DNA of 64,000 nucleotides from Flavobacterium piscisymbiosum (lineage in GTDB: Bacteria > Bacteroidota > Bacteroidia > Flavobacteriales > Flavobacteriaceae): assembly GCF_020905295.1 (NCBI RefSeq), contig NZ_JAJJMM010000001.1, forward strand, positions 4,278,001 through 4,342,000, written 5' to 3'. Shown here piece by piece: positions 35,514 to 43,067 of this stretch; the stretch's first letter is position 1, and each line of letters begins with the position of its first letter. The notes under the pieces were generated by a model, which was not told the DNA's origin, did not search any database, and saw only the letters and a program-made list of their open reading frames with translations. Both the position numbers and the translations under genes were made by a program.

Positions 35514-36035
35514 ATGAAAAAAGTAACAATAATTTTCTGCATAATAATCTTAGGTGCTTGTGCATGTAAAAAAGAAGCTACTGCAAAAGAAGAAAAAAAG
35601 TATTATAAAAACCCAACAAAACTTACTTTAAATGATTTTAAAGGGGATACTTTGGCATACGTGCAAACCAAAATTCTAGACAACAAAGAATATTATATTG
35701 GGAAAAAATTTGAGGTTTTGCTTAACGACCTTAATATACCTATAAATAATTTTCTGTTTTCTGAGGATGATAATAATATTGCATCTGTAAGTAGTACTAT
35801 TTTTTTAATTTATGATGGCTTTGAAATAAAAAATAAATTGACTAGAGGGGAAATCCCTGTTAATCTTGTTGTACGATGGAATCCCCCTTTAAAAGCGGAA
35901 GATCTTAAAAAATTAAACGGAGAAATGGGAAAACGTGGCGAGTGGAATCCTAAAAATGAGGCTTATTTTAGAGAACAAATAGTCGAAAATATTGTAAAAA
36001 CTGATTACAATCTTGAAAAGTATAAAAAAAAATAA
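35514..36035 (+). CDS. Lipoprotein, candidate immunity protein 2
   Basis: 173 residues from ATG 35514 (MKKVTIIFCIIILGAC, with a lipobox Cys at 16 or 18). The mature protein is Lys-rich and soluble, with KLTLNDFKGDTLAYVQTKI and EIPVNLVVRWNPPLKAEDL. It follows the JAB-like cassette by 17 bp, the same gap as pair 1, and is followed by a terminator about 150 bp on. No homology to the first lipoprotein is visible. Function inferred from position only. Confidence 0.6.
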   Translation: MKKVTIIFCIIILGACACKKEATAKEEKKYYKNPTKLTLNDFKGDTLAYVQTKILDNKEYYIGKKFEVLLNDLNIPINNFLFSEDDNNIASVSSTIFLIYDGFEIKNKLTRGEIPVNLVVRWNPPLKAEDLKKLNGEMGKRGEWNPKNEAYFREQIVENIVKTDYNLEKYKKK

Positions 36036-36182
36036 ATACTTATGGTTACTCTAGGATTTAGCATGGTTGAACAAGATTTAACCTAGCAGCCTGAAGTGTT
36101 GTCTAAAATGCAGGTGTCCTGTTTGAAGTCTATTCATTATGTTCGGGGGGTAAAGTACCTATAAATTTGATCTTTTTTACTA

Positions 36183-36225
36183 AACAAACTGCAACTCTAA
36201 GAAAAGTTGCAGTTTGTTGTTTTTG
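36183..36225 (+). terminator. Terminator after cassette 2
   Basis: AACAAACTGCAACT pairs with AGTTGCAGTTTGTT around CTAAGAAA, then GTTTTTG. The 14-bp stem is nearly perfect. The inner CAACT/AGTTG and the loop resemble those of the terminator at 34548. Confidence 0.8.
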
Positions 36226-36240
36226 TAATACCACTAATGA

Positions 36241-36447
36241 TTACATTATATCCAGTGGCTTTGGTATAATAAGTCTTTGCGGAAAATTCATCAAGGTGTG
36301 CAAAATGGAGATAAATGTTATATAGCTTTGGGAGCTGGTTTACTCGCTTTAGATATTGTCTCACTTGGAGAAGGTTCTGCTATTACACAAGGTGTCGGGA
36401 CTGCACTGAGGCCTTTAGGGTTTAAATTATTTATTAATTGTATCTAA
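36241..36447 (+). pseudogene. Third cassette: C-terminal toxin-like fragment
   Basis: 68 codons are open without a start: WLWYNKSLRKIHQGVQNGDK, then CYIALGAGLLALDIVSLGEG, SAITQGVGTALRPLGF and the end FINCI. The Gly/Ala-rich hydrophobic helix resembles the pretoxin segments that precede toxin domains in polymorphic toxins. All three cassette products end with a penultimate Cys (NCP, DCL, NCI). A small membrane protein follows, as an immunity gene would. Confidence 0.5.
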
Positions 36448-36591
36448 TTTGTACCTCAGATTCATTTTAGATTATTTAATACTGCGGAATTAATTTTTTG
36501 GAAGTGAAATTCTTTTGATAGTGTATTACTAAATCATATCAATACTGTTTTGATTGCTAGTGGGTACCAAGCTTTAACATTATAAATATAA

Positions 36592-36888
36592 ATGGAAGAA
36601 ATAAATAACTTTAGGTGGCTTAGATTTATAAAAAATATAAGAATCCTCAATGTAATTATGTATGCTTTACTAATATTTTTTGGAAATATATACCAGCATT
36701 TCATTCTTGTGCTGTTGTTCTTATACCTGCATTTATTTGCGATTTTATTATTTATAATTTTGGAGATTAGATATGTAGTGTTGACAAGAAAGAACTTTTT
36801 AGAACATATTTTTACAAACTGGCTTGTATTTTTAGGGTTTTTAATTTTGACATATGATATCGCTAAAATATTTTTACCCAAGAGTTAG
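36592..36888 (+). CDS. Small membrane protein, candidate immunity protein 3
   Basis: This 98-residue protein has three hydrophobic helices (NVIMYALLIFFGNIYQ, LVLLFLYLHLFAILLFIIL, WLVFLGFLILTYDIAKIF) and a charged N-terminus (MEEINNFRWLRFIKNIRI). There is no known domain. It lies after the toxin-like fragment and before the third hairpin terminator. Membrane immunity proteins usually counter membrane-acting toxins; here that is only a guess from position. Confidence 0.5.
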   Translation: MEEINNFRWLRFIKNIRILNVIMYALLIFFGNIYQHFILVLLFLYLHLFAILLFIILEIRYVVLTRKNFLEHIFTNWLVFLGFLILTYDIAKIFLPKS

Positions 36889-36956
36889 TACACCCATGTG
36901 TGTTTAAGTAGGAATCACAGCCAAGGCTGGCTGGATTTGCTCTTAAGAATTTAATA

Positions 36957-37004
36957 AAAGAATAAACTACGCTTCTAAAAAGTCGTGGTTTATTCTTTTT
37001 TTTA
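36957..37004 (+). terminator. Terminator after cassette 3
   Basis: AAAGAATAAACTACG pairs with CGTGGTTTATTCTTT, with one mismatch, around CTTCTAAAAAGT, followed by T residues. It marks the right end of the cassette array. Confidence 0.75.
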
Positions 37005-37049
37005 TAGTATATATTAGAAGGTTAATGTAAGAGTTGTTTGGGTATAGTT

Positions 37050-37106
37050 CTAGGGTTTAAAGGACGCTCCAGCGCACCGCATAACGGCATCAAATCCATA
37101 ATTCAT
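37050..37106 (-). pseudogene. Detached C-terminus of a second dinB-like gene
   Basis: The minus strand encodes MNYGFDAVMRCAGASFKP and a stop. This matches the DinB C-terminus in this window (YGFDAVMRCAGASIKP) at 15 of 16 positions. Nothing else of a polymerase is upstream, so it is a scrap from a lost dinB paralogue. Confidence 0.75.
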
Positions 37107-37462
37107 GTTAGAACCAACTGTGTTACATCAATAGATTTTAACCACCTTTTGGTTGTATTAATTTTTATTTTTTTGACTATAACTTTGTTTTAGATAAACA
37201 AATGATATAATAAAAGAAGGTATTCATTTTTACGCTATGAGTCAATCGAAGAATTTGAAAGGATATTAGTTCAATTATATATAATGTAACTTTCAATTTG
37301 TATCTTAATTGCACCTCATAATATTTTGTATCGCTTAGTACTTCAAAAACTAATTTTTGGAGTTGTAATTCGTAAATATTTCATGATATCACCTGATTCG
37401 CTTTAGCTATGAAAAATATAAACGAAAACAAAAACAAGTTAGCTCATTCATTATAAGAATGT

Positions 37463-37520
37463 AAAAAAAGGTGCCAATTGTCTTAAATTGGCGCCATTTG
37501 CTGTAGTGACCTCTAAGTTT
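37463..37520 (-). repeat. Terminator plus tRNA-end-like sequence, copy 1
   Basis: On the minus strand TTAGAGGTCACTACAGCAAA leads into a hairpin GGCGCCAATT/AATTGGCACC and a T run. The same order (GAGGTCACAAAGCCAAATGG, hairpin, T run) occurs at 39609-39670. It resembles the 3' end of a tRNA gene with its terminator, duplicated. Confidence 0.5.
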
Positions 37521-37590
37521 GAGATGATCACCTTAATGGGACTAGGACCATATTCCCTTGAAAACACAGGTTTCTAATTTTTATTAATAT

Positions 37591-37610
37591 CGGGAACGGG
37601 ACTCGAACCC
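37591..37610 (-). other. tRNA T-arm-like fragment
   Basis: The minus strand reads GGGTTCGAGTCCCGTTCCCG, a T-loop with 3' acceptor-like sequence. No other tRNA parts are upstream. It differs from the fragment at 26983. Confidence 0.4.
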
Positions 37611-37706
37611 TCCTGATAAAAAAACTAAAAAACAACGTAATCTAAAAGTTTCGAACCTAAACTCGTTAACGCTTTATTTTACTGAATTTCGATTTTTCAA
37701 AAATAC

Positions 37707-37735
37707 CATGTGCCACGATTCTGCCACAAAACTTA
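37707..37735. repeat. Third copy of the 29-base TGTGCCACGATT repeat
   Basis: CATGTGCCACGATT-NN-GCCACAAAACT is shared with both tandem units at 29.1-29.3 kb, 8.4 kb away and in the same orientation. The remaining 65 bases of the unit are not conserved here. Confidence 0.6.
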
Positions 37736-37796
37736 ATTTAAAGTTTTACACCTAAATAAAAGTGCTATTTAGTAGCCGTAAAGGAACAATTTTAGA

Positions 37797-37915
37797 ACCA
37801 TTTTGTGGATGATTTAAAGAAATTGGCTTATTATATGTAGTTATCTGTCTTCCAGTGGCTTTATAAATTTGGTTTAGATGTCCTGTTGGGGATTGATGCA
37901 AAAATTATAAAAAGT
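37797..37915 (+). repeat. Degenerate copy of the 39.7 kb segment
   Basis: It matches 39676-39798 over roughly 110 bp, for example GGATTTAAAGAAATTGGCTT against GGATTTGAAGAGATTGGCTT, and CTGTTGGGGATTGATG against CCGTTGGGGATTGATG. The better copy could encode FYGGFEEIGLLEVEAVFRWL. A third short piece (TATTATGGAGGATTTGAA) is at about 37.96 kb. Source gene unknown. Confidence 0.55.
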
Positions 37916-38022
37916 AAATTGGTTTATGGCAGTAAACTATTATACAATTCTACAAATATTATGGAGGATTTGAAAAAAACGTTTTAATTTAAGGTAGAAT
38001 TGTCTTTATTTGGCTCTATGAA

Positions 38023-38265
38023 TTACTGTTTCGGATCGTAGTGGCCAATTTTGCGCATACGTTCAGCAACGCTGTCAATGATTTCATCTAGTTGTTTGTA
38101 CTGATTTTCAAAGAAGATGTGATTCGCATGAAAATTATCGCCTGTAACATTCCAGTGTGCATTTCTGGTTTTGGTGTAAAGTACAAATTCATCTGCTAAC
38201 AGTTTTGCTAATTCATTAGAAACAGCGTTTGTGTTTTTTTCTGTAAGGCCAATGGTTGCTTTCAT
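38023..38265 (-). pseudogene. Dps-like ferritin, truncated after helix B
   Basis: 80 residues: MKATIGLTEKNTNAVSNELA, then the Dps ferroxidase-site His/Asp region TRNAHWNVTGDNFHANHIFF and EIIDSVAERMRKIGHYDPKQ. Normal Dps proteins have about 155-165 residues in four helices; the second half is absent and the following DNA shows no Dps sequence. The fragment cannot form the dodecamer interface of helices C and D and is probably non-functional. Confidence 0.85.
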
Positions 38266-38499
38266 AATTTCAAGTTTTTAAGTTATAAGCAGTAATGCTT
38301 TGTTTTATTATGTAAAGGTCTTTAGAAAACTTCCTTGAAAGGTATGATTTTAGGTAAATAGGCAAAATCAATCGTTGAAATGAAGAAGGTGTCCTTTTAA
38401 GTAGTTTTTAGGTTAAAAAACTCCAGTATTTTTTAATGACAAATTGGAAACATAAATTAATATTAGTGTATTGGATAAGAACAGAATTTATTAAAAAAA

Positions 38500-38507
38500 T
38501 AAATTTG
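38500..38507 (+). promoter_or_regulatory. -7 promoter element for rpiA
   Basis: TAAATTTG matches TAnnTTTG, 51 bp before the start codon. No clear -33 TTG at 19-21 bp. Confidence 0.4.
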
Positions 38508-38558
38508 TAATAGAATTTACTACTACTTTTAATTGAAGATTCACAAATTTTATAAACC

Positions 38559-39230
38559 ATGAATTTAGAACAAGAAAAAGAGTTTGCGGCAAAAGAAGCA
38601 GTTAAATTACTAACTGATAATATGATTGTGGGATTAGGTACAGGTTCAAGCTCTGTTTATGCAATAAGAGAAATTGCAAAACTTGTCAGCAATGGCCTAA
38701 AAATAAAAGCGGTACCAACTTCTAATAAAACTAAAGAACTTGCTGAGGCTTTAAATATTCCTTTGATTGATATTAATTTGATAAATTCAATAGATATTAC
38801 AATTGATGGAGCAGATAAATTTACCTCTGACTTAATTTTAATCAAAGGCGGTGGGGGTGCATTGCTTAGAGAAAAAATTGTAGCCTCATTAACAAAACAA
38901 GAAATTATAATAGCGGATTCATCAAAAGAAGTAAAACAAATAGGAAAATTCAAAGTCCCAATTGAAGTAATTCCATTTGCTTCAAATTATATTTTAAGTC
39001 AAATTAAAATATTAAATGGTATTGGAAAAATTAGGATGGAAGGAGATAGACCATTTAAAACAGATCAGGCAAACAATATTATAGATGCTGATTTTGGCAT
39101 CATTTCTGATCCTACTTCTTTATCTAAAAAGTTAAATGATATTAATGGAATTGTTGGACATGGAATATTTATCGGTCTGACAAGTAAAGTTATCATGGGA
39201 AAAGGAGATTCAACCATAATTTTTGATTAA
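38559..39230 (+). CDS. rpiA: Ribose-5-phosphate isomerase A
   Basis: This 223-residue enzyme interconverts ribose 5-phosphate and ribulose 5-phosphate in the pentose phosphate pathway. The signatures are VGLGTGSSSVYAI (phosphate site), ITIDGADKFTSDLILIKGGG with the catalytic acid region, and GGALLREKIVASL. Length fits RpiA. It is a single gene with its own promoter, lying between a broken dps and an IS6 fragment. The coding sequence is more AT-rich than the core genes of the right half, which may point to acquisition. Confidence 0.93.
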   Translation: MNLEQEKEFAAKEAVKLLTDNMIVGLGTGSSSVYAIREIAKLVSNGLKIKAVPTSNKTKELAEALNIPLIDINLINSIDITIDGADKFTSDLILIKGGGGALLREKIVASLTKQEIIIADSSKEVKQIGKFKVPIEVIPFASNYILSQIKILNGIGKIRMEGDRPFKTDQANNIIDADFGIISDPTSLSKKLNDINGIVGHGIFIGLTSKVIMGKGDSTIIFD

Positions 39231-39241
39231 AGCGGAATTAT

Positions 39242-39475
39242 GGTTCTGTCGCATCTGGGAATAACTTTTATCTTTAGAATTTTAAACCGATCAAAAGATG
39301 AATACTAAAGGTCATTGTTATCCAAAATACATCATTCTTCAGGCAGTATATTTCAAGCTAAGATTTACACTTAGTTACCGGGATGTTGAGGAACTAATGA
39401 AAATTGGAGGAGCCATTGTGGATCATGCCACGATTCAGCGTTGGGTTTATAAGTTTATACCTTTCATTGAAGCTA
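39242..39475 (+). pseudogene. IS6-family transposase fragment with left terminal repeat
   Basis: A terminal-repeat-like GGTTCTGTCGCATCTGGGA is followed by ATG 39298 and about 59 residues: CYPKYIILQAVYFKLRFTLS, YRDVEELMKIGGAIVDHATI, QRWVYKFIPFIEAIF. This is the N-terminal part of an IS6/IS26-type DDE transposase up to the first catalytic Asp region. The frame then enters dispersed repeat copy F, and the rest of the transposase is missing. Confidence 0.85.
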
Positions 39476-39560
39476 TTTTTAGCAGCTCTTCCCGCTATTC
39501 GTTCCAATCTTTTGTGCCGAACCCCGGCACAAAAGGATTTCACTGCTATCGGGGCTAGGG
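39476..39560 (+). repeat. Dispersed palindromic repeat, copy F (short form)
   Basis: TTTTTAGCAGC, CCCGCTATTCGTTCCAATC, hairpin TTTTGTGCC/GGCACAAAA, GGATTTCACTGC, TATCGGGGCTAGG. It joins directly to the interrupted IS6 transposase reading frame. Confidence 0.88.
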
Positions 39561-39608
39561 CTGCTGAGGAGCCCGGCTCTTTTGACTAATAAAAATAAGT
39601 AAGGTTAT

Positions 39609-39670
39609 AAAAAAATGGCACCAATTGTCTTCAATTGGCGCCATTTGGCTTTGTGACCTCGACGGGACAA
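39609..39670 (-). repeat. Terminator plus tRNA-end-like sequence, copy 2
   Basis: The minus strand reads GTCGAGGTCACAAAGCCAAA, hairpin GGCGCCAATTG/CAATTGGTGCC and a T run. CCCGTCGAGGTCAC looks like the acceptor 3' strand of a tRNA. It is paired with the more degenerate copy at 37463. The segment just to its right (39676-39798) also has a degenerate copy at 37797. Confidence 0.5.
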
Positions 39671-39675
39671 ATTTC

Positions 39676-39798
39676 TATAAATTTTATGGAGGATTTGAAG
39701 AGATTGGCTTACTGGAGGTAGAGGCTGTCTTTAGGTGGCTTTTGTATTTTGGTTTGGATGTCCCGTTGGGGATTGATGGAAAATGTATTAAAATTCTC
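39676..39798 (+). other. Short open segment, unidentified, duplicated at 37.8 kb
   Basis: The frame FYGGFEEIGLLEVEAVFRWL, then LDVPLGIDGKCIKILK, has no good start and ends near the BCCT stop. Its conserved duplication at 37797-37915 suggests it comes from a mobile or coding unit, but I cannot name it. Confidence 0.35.
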
Positions 39799-39817
39799 AA
39801 AAGCAATAACTATTTAA

Positions 39818-41809
39818 TTATCTGCTTGTAAACATTTCGTTTGCTTGTTCAGCGGTAATTTCAATAAATCTTTCATAGTGCTTCAGCACATCGCTGATGA
39901 GTTCGTTTTTAGTAAAATACTGAACATCATATCCTGCTCTGGTATCGCCAAAATAAGTTTTAGGATAGTAGGTCCTGCTGTTTTGGAATTCAGGCAGGTT
40001 CTGTTCTTCGACCAGATAATCTGAAACTATTTTTGCCTCGATCTTAACTCCATATATGAAATTATGCACTACATCATGCAAAATTTCGAGTTCCACACTA
40101 AAGGGATCTGATACCGAGTGGATTGTTGCGTGAATTCCCCTCAAAGCAAATTCATCCTGCAATTCGGTAAAGGCCTGTTCTACTTTGATGATTATAAATT
40201 CCTCCACAGAGCGCCTGTCTTTGAAAGTAACGATCTGTTTTAAGCGCTCTTTCCATAATTTTCCCGACCAGGGTACAGTGGACACAGAAAAACTGCGCTG
40301 GTAGTATTTATAATCTATAATGAGGCCTTTCATGAGGGCGGCTGCCATAAAAAGCATGATTACCGAGAAAGGCAGGGCCGTTATGAGTGTCATGGTCTGA
40401 AGTGCTTTTAATCCTCCTGCCTCTAAAAGCAAAAGCGCAAGAGCTGCAAGCATTATACCCCAAAAAACTTTCTGCCATGTAGGCGAGACCTGGGAATTTT
40501 TCGTGGCAATACTGTCCATGACCAAAATTCCTGAATCAGCGGAGGTCATAAAAAATATGATTACAATCAGGATAACAAGTGATTTTGAAATAAGGGGAAA
40601 AGGCAGGTATTCCAAAAAGCTGAACATTAAGGCTTCAGAATTATTTACAAGGCTGCTCAGTTCTCCTCCTGCAATATGAAAGTCTGTCCAGATTGCGCTG
40701 CTGCCAAAAACTGACATCCAAATCAAATTAAAGAGCGTTGGCAAAAGAAGTACTGCCGCTATAAATGATTTTATAGTACGTCCCTTTGATATACGGGCTA
40801 TAAACAATCCTACAAATGGTGCCCATGAAATCCACCAGGCCCAATATAATATGGTCCAGTTGTAAAACCAGGGCAGGGACTTTTCATCATAAACATGTGT
40901 ATTGAAAGATATGGTAAAAAAGCTGCTGATATAATTTCCAAGGCCGTCTGTAAAACTTCCAATTATATACACGGTTGGACCTGCAATAAGGACAAAAACC
41001 ATCAATATTATGGCAGCGGATATATTGATATTGCTTAGCATTTTAATGCCTTTGCTAACTCCTGAAATGGCCGAGAAAATAGCCAGCGAGACCAGCACCA
41101 CCACAATAAGCACCTGAGAGGAGAAATTAGTGTCGGATAGTATACCTAATGCCTTGAGTCCTGAGTTAATCTGCACGACTCCAAAGCCTAAGGTTGTCGT
41201 TATTCCAAAAAAAGTACTGCACAGCGCAAAAACATCGATAGCATTTCCCCATCCACTATTGATTTTTTCCTTTAAGAGCGGATAAAGACAGCTTCGAAGA
41301 GAAAGAGGCAAACGGTATCTGTAAGAGAAATAAGCAAGTGAGAGCCCTACCAAACCATAAACAGCCCAGGCGTGTATGCCCCAGTGAAAAAAAGTGTATA
41401 ATTGTGCATTTTTCGCCTGATTGATATAATGATCTGTGGAAAAAGCCTCATCAGCGTAGTGAGACATCGGTTCTGCGACTGCAAAATACATCAGTCCGAT
41501 TCCCATTCCCGCCGCGAAAAGCATGGATATCCAGGAAAAGAAAGAATGTTCAGGCTCACTGTCGTTATTTCCTAATTTTATATTGCCATATTTGCTGAAC
41601 ATAAGATATACCAGAAATATCACAAATAGGGTAACTGACCAGACATAAACCCAATTCAGGTTTACAAATATGAAATTTTTAATATTTTCGAGCAGTATTT
41701 CCGTTGGTTTAGGAAATAGTACCGTAAATGCGCAGATGCCGAAAATAAATAGTAACCCGGGAATTGTCACACCTTTGTCAAAAGTGGTGCTTTTTTTATT
41801 TTTTTCCAT
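39818..41809 (-). CDS. BCCT-family betaine/choline transporter
   Basis: This 663-residue protein has 12 predicted membrane helices. The BCCT signature is in WAWWISWAPFVGLFIARISK, with the Gly/Trp-rich stretch GMGIGLMYFAVAEPM and FFHWGIHAWAVYGLVGL. A C-terminal cytoplasmic domain of about 130 residues (RSVEEFIIIKVEQAFTEL to the end) resembles the osmoregulatory tail of BetT-type proteins. It probably imports choline or glycine betaine with a proton or sodium ion. The MscS channel gene beside it fits an osmotic-stress neighbourhood. Confidence 0.93.
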   Translation of the reverse strand: MEKNKKSTTFDKGVTIPGLLFIFGICAFTVLFPKPTEILLENIKNFIFVNLNWVYVWSVTLFVIFLVYLMFSKYGNIKLGNNDSEPEHSFFSWISMLFAAGMGIGLMYFAVAEPMSHYADEAFSTDHYINQAKNAQLYTFFHWGIHAWAVYGLVGLSLAYFSYRYRLPLSLRSCLYPLLKEKINSGWGNAIDVFALCSTFFGITTTLGFGVVQINSGLKALGILSDTNFSSQVLIVVVLVSLAIFSAISGVSKGIKMLSNINISAAIILMVFVLIAGPTVYIIGSFTDGLGNYISSFFTISFNTHVYDEKSLPWFYNWTILYWAWWISWAPFVGLFIARISKGRTIKSFIAAVLLLPTLFNLIWMSVFGSSAIWTDFHIAGGELSSLVNNSEALMFSFLEYLPFPLISKSLVILIVIIFFMTSADSGILVMDSIATKNSQVSPTWQKVFWGIMLAALALLLLEAGGLKALQTMTLITALPFSVIMLFMAAALMKGLIIDYKYYQRSFSVSTVPWSGKLWKERLKQIVTFKDRRSVEEFIIIKVEQAFTELQDEFALRGIHATIHSVSDPFSVELEILHDVVHNFIYGVKIEAKIVSDYLVEEQNLPEFQNSRTYYPKTYFGDTRAGYDVQYFTKNELISDVLKHYERFIEITAEQANEMFTSR

Positions 41810-41977
41810 GCTAAAAATGTTTATTGCAGATTGATTAAAGGCCAGCCGGTCATAACTTTATAATTTAACTAAAGAAATCTGAGTTAAGGAATATAATTTT
41901 TGACTATAATTTAAGCAGTGTTTGCCAATTTTGATAAAGTGTATTGAATTTGTAATCAGAATAGCGACAGCATGCTG

Positions 41978-43036
41978 TTAGTTCAATTTGATTTCTTTGT
42001 CCATAACTATGGTTTGGGTAGGATAAGCAAAATCAATTTCCTTTTTCTCAAAAGCAGAAAATATTTCAAGATAGACTTCCTGTTGATTATCCATGTAAAG
42101 ATTATAATCAGCATCCAGTACATAATATACAAATTCAAAATTCAGGCTGAAATCACCATATCCCGAGAAATGCCCCCTGTCAAATTGGAGCTGAGGCTTT
42201 GAGGATATAACTGCTTTTACAATTTTTGGTATTTCCGATAACTGTGAATGAGTGGTCTGGTAGGTAACTCCCAAAGAAAAAACAACACGCCTTTTTTCCA
42301 TTCTTTTATAGTTTCTGAGTCTGGAATTGGTAAGGTCTGTATTGGAGCAGATCAGCTGTTCTCCGCTAAGGGTCCTAATACGGGTGGTTTTAATTCCGAT
42401 ATATTCAATAACCCCATTGTCAGGTCCTAATTGCACGAAATCACCAATTTCAAAGGGACGATCAAAAAAGATGACAAAATAACTGAAAAGGTCCCCCAGA
42501 ACTGCCTGTGCGGCAAGGGCTATGGCAATACCCCCGACACCTAATCCGGCAATCAGAGTAGTGACGTTGTATCCCATATTATCGATTAGAAATATGATGC
42601 CGCAAATCCATATAATAATATTTACAATAGCAATAAGGCCTCCTGCCTGTTTTTGCTTGCTTTCGCTTTCTTCGGATCTTTGGATAAAGGAATAGATAAA
42701 TTTTTTAAAGGCTGCGCTGATGATTTTCAGGATAAAATAGGTAAAGGCGAACATGTAGGCTACCTGTATGATTTTGTCAATATTTTCAGGGAGTTTAAGA
42801 GTCTGCAATGCAAAATAAAAAGCACTGATATATAGTATAGGAAGTACGGATTTATCCACTACCTCGATGATAAAATTATCCCAGGTAGTCTTTGTATTTG
42901 AGGCCCAGTTTTTGAGTCTTCTGATAACCACAACTTTGACTGCCTTTACAATAATTACAGATGCTATTATTATTGACGCTGCGATAAGCCATGTTAAAAA
43001 AGTGTTGCCTAAAAAGGTTGTGTTTAAGATATCCAT
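41978..43036 (-). CDS. Small-conductance mechanosensitive channel (MscS family)
   Basis: This 352-residue protein has four or five membrane helices. The pore-lining TM3 is Gly/Ala-rich (IAGLGVGGIAIALAAQAVLG), followed by the beta domain FFDRPFEIGDFVQLGPDNG and GVIEYIGIKTTRIRTL, and a C-terminal alpha/beta domain. It opens under membrane tension to release solutes on hypo-osmotic shock. It lies behind the BCCT transporter's start on the same strand, with 168 bp between. Confidence 0.93.
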   Translation of the reverse strand: MDILNTTFLGNTFLTWLIAASIIIASVIIVKAVKVVVIRRLKNWASNTKTTWDNFIIEVVDKSVLPILYISAFYFALQTLKLPENIDKIIQVAYMFAFTYFILKIISAAFKKFIYSFIQRSEESESKQKQAGGLIAIVNIIIWICGIIFLIDNMGYNVTTLIAGLGVGGIAIALAAQAVLGDLFSYFVIFFDRPFEIGDFVQLGPDNGVIEYIGIKTTRIRTLSGEQLICSNTDLTNSRLRNYKRMEKRRVVFSLGVTYQTTHSQLSEIPKIVKAVISSKPQLQFDRGHFSGYGDFSLNFEFVYYVLDADYNLYMDNQQEVYLEIFSAFEKKEIDFAYPTQTIVMDKEIKLN

Positions 43037-43059
43037 AGATAAGTTTTAATGTTTCGATT

Positions 43060-43067
43060 CAAAAGTA
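43060..43067 (-). promoter_or_regulatory. -7 promoter element for the MscS gene
   Basis: TACTTTTG on the minus strand fits TAnnTTTG, 23 bp before the start. No matching TTG at standard distance. Confidence 0.4.

Larger units (their letters stand above)
37107..38022. other. Intergenic patchwork with tRNA-end and repeat debris
   Basis: No intact gene in about 900 bp. It contains a hairpin with a tRNA-like end (37463-37520), a T-arm fragment (37591-37610), the third copy of the 29-base TGTGCCACGATT sequence (37707-37735) and a degenerate segment (37797-37915) related to 39676-39798. Confidence 0.5.

Noticed and set aside
36534..36881. Minus-strand ORF of 115 codons opposite the small membrane protein
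   Set aside because: It is antisense to the three-helix protein; its hydrophobic look is only the mirror of AT-rich codons.
39424..39440. Fourth copy of the TGTGCCACGATT repeat inside the IS6 fragment
   Set aside because: The shared CATGCCACGATTC is short and is part of the transposase coding sequence (DHATIQRW); likely coincidence.
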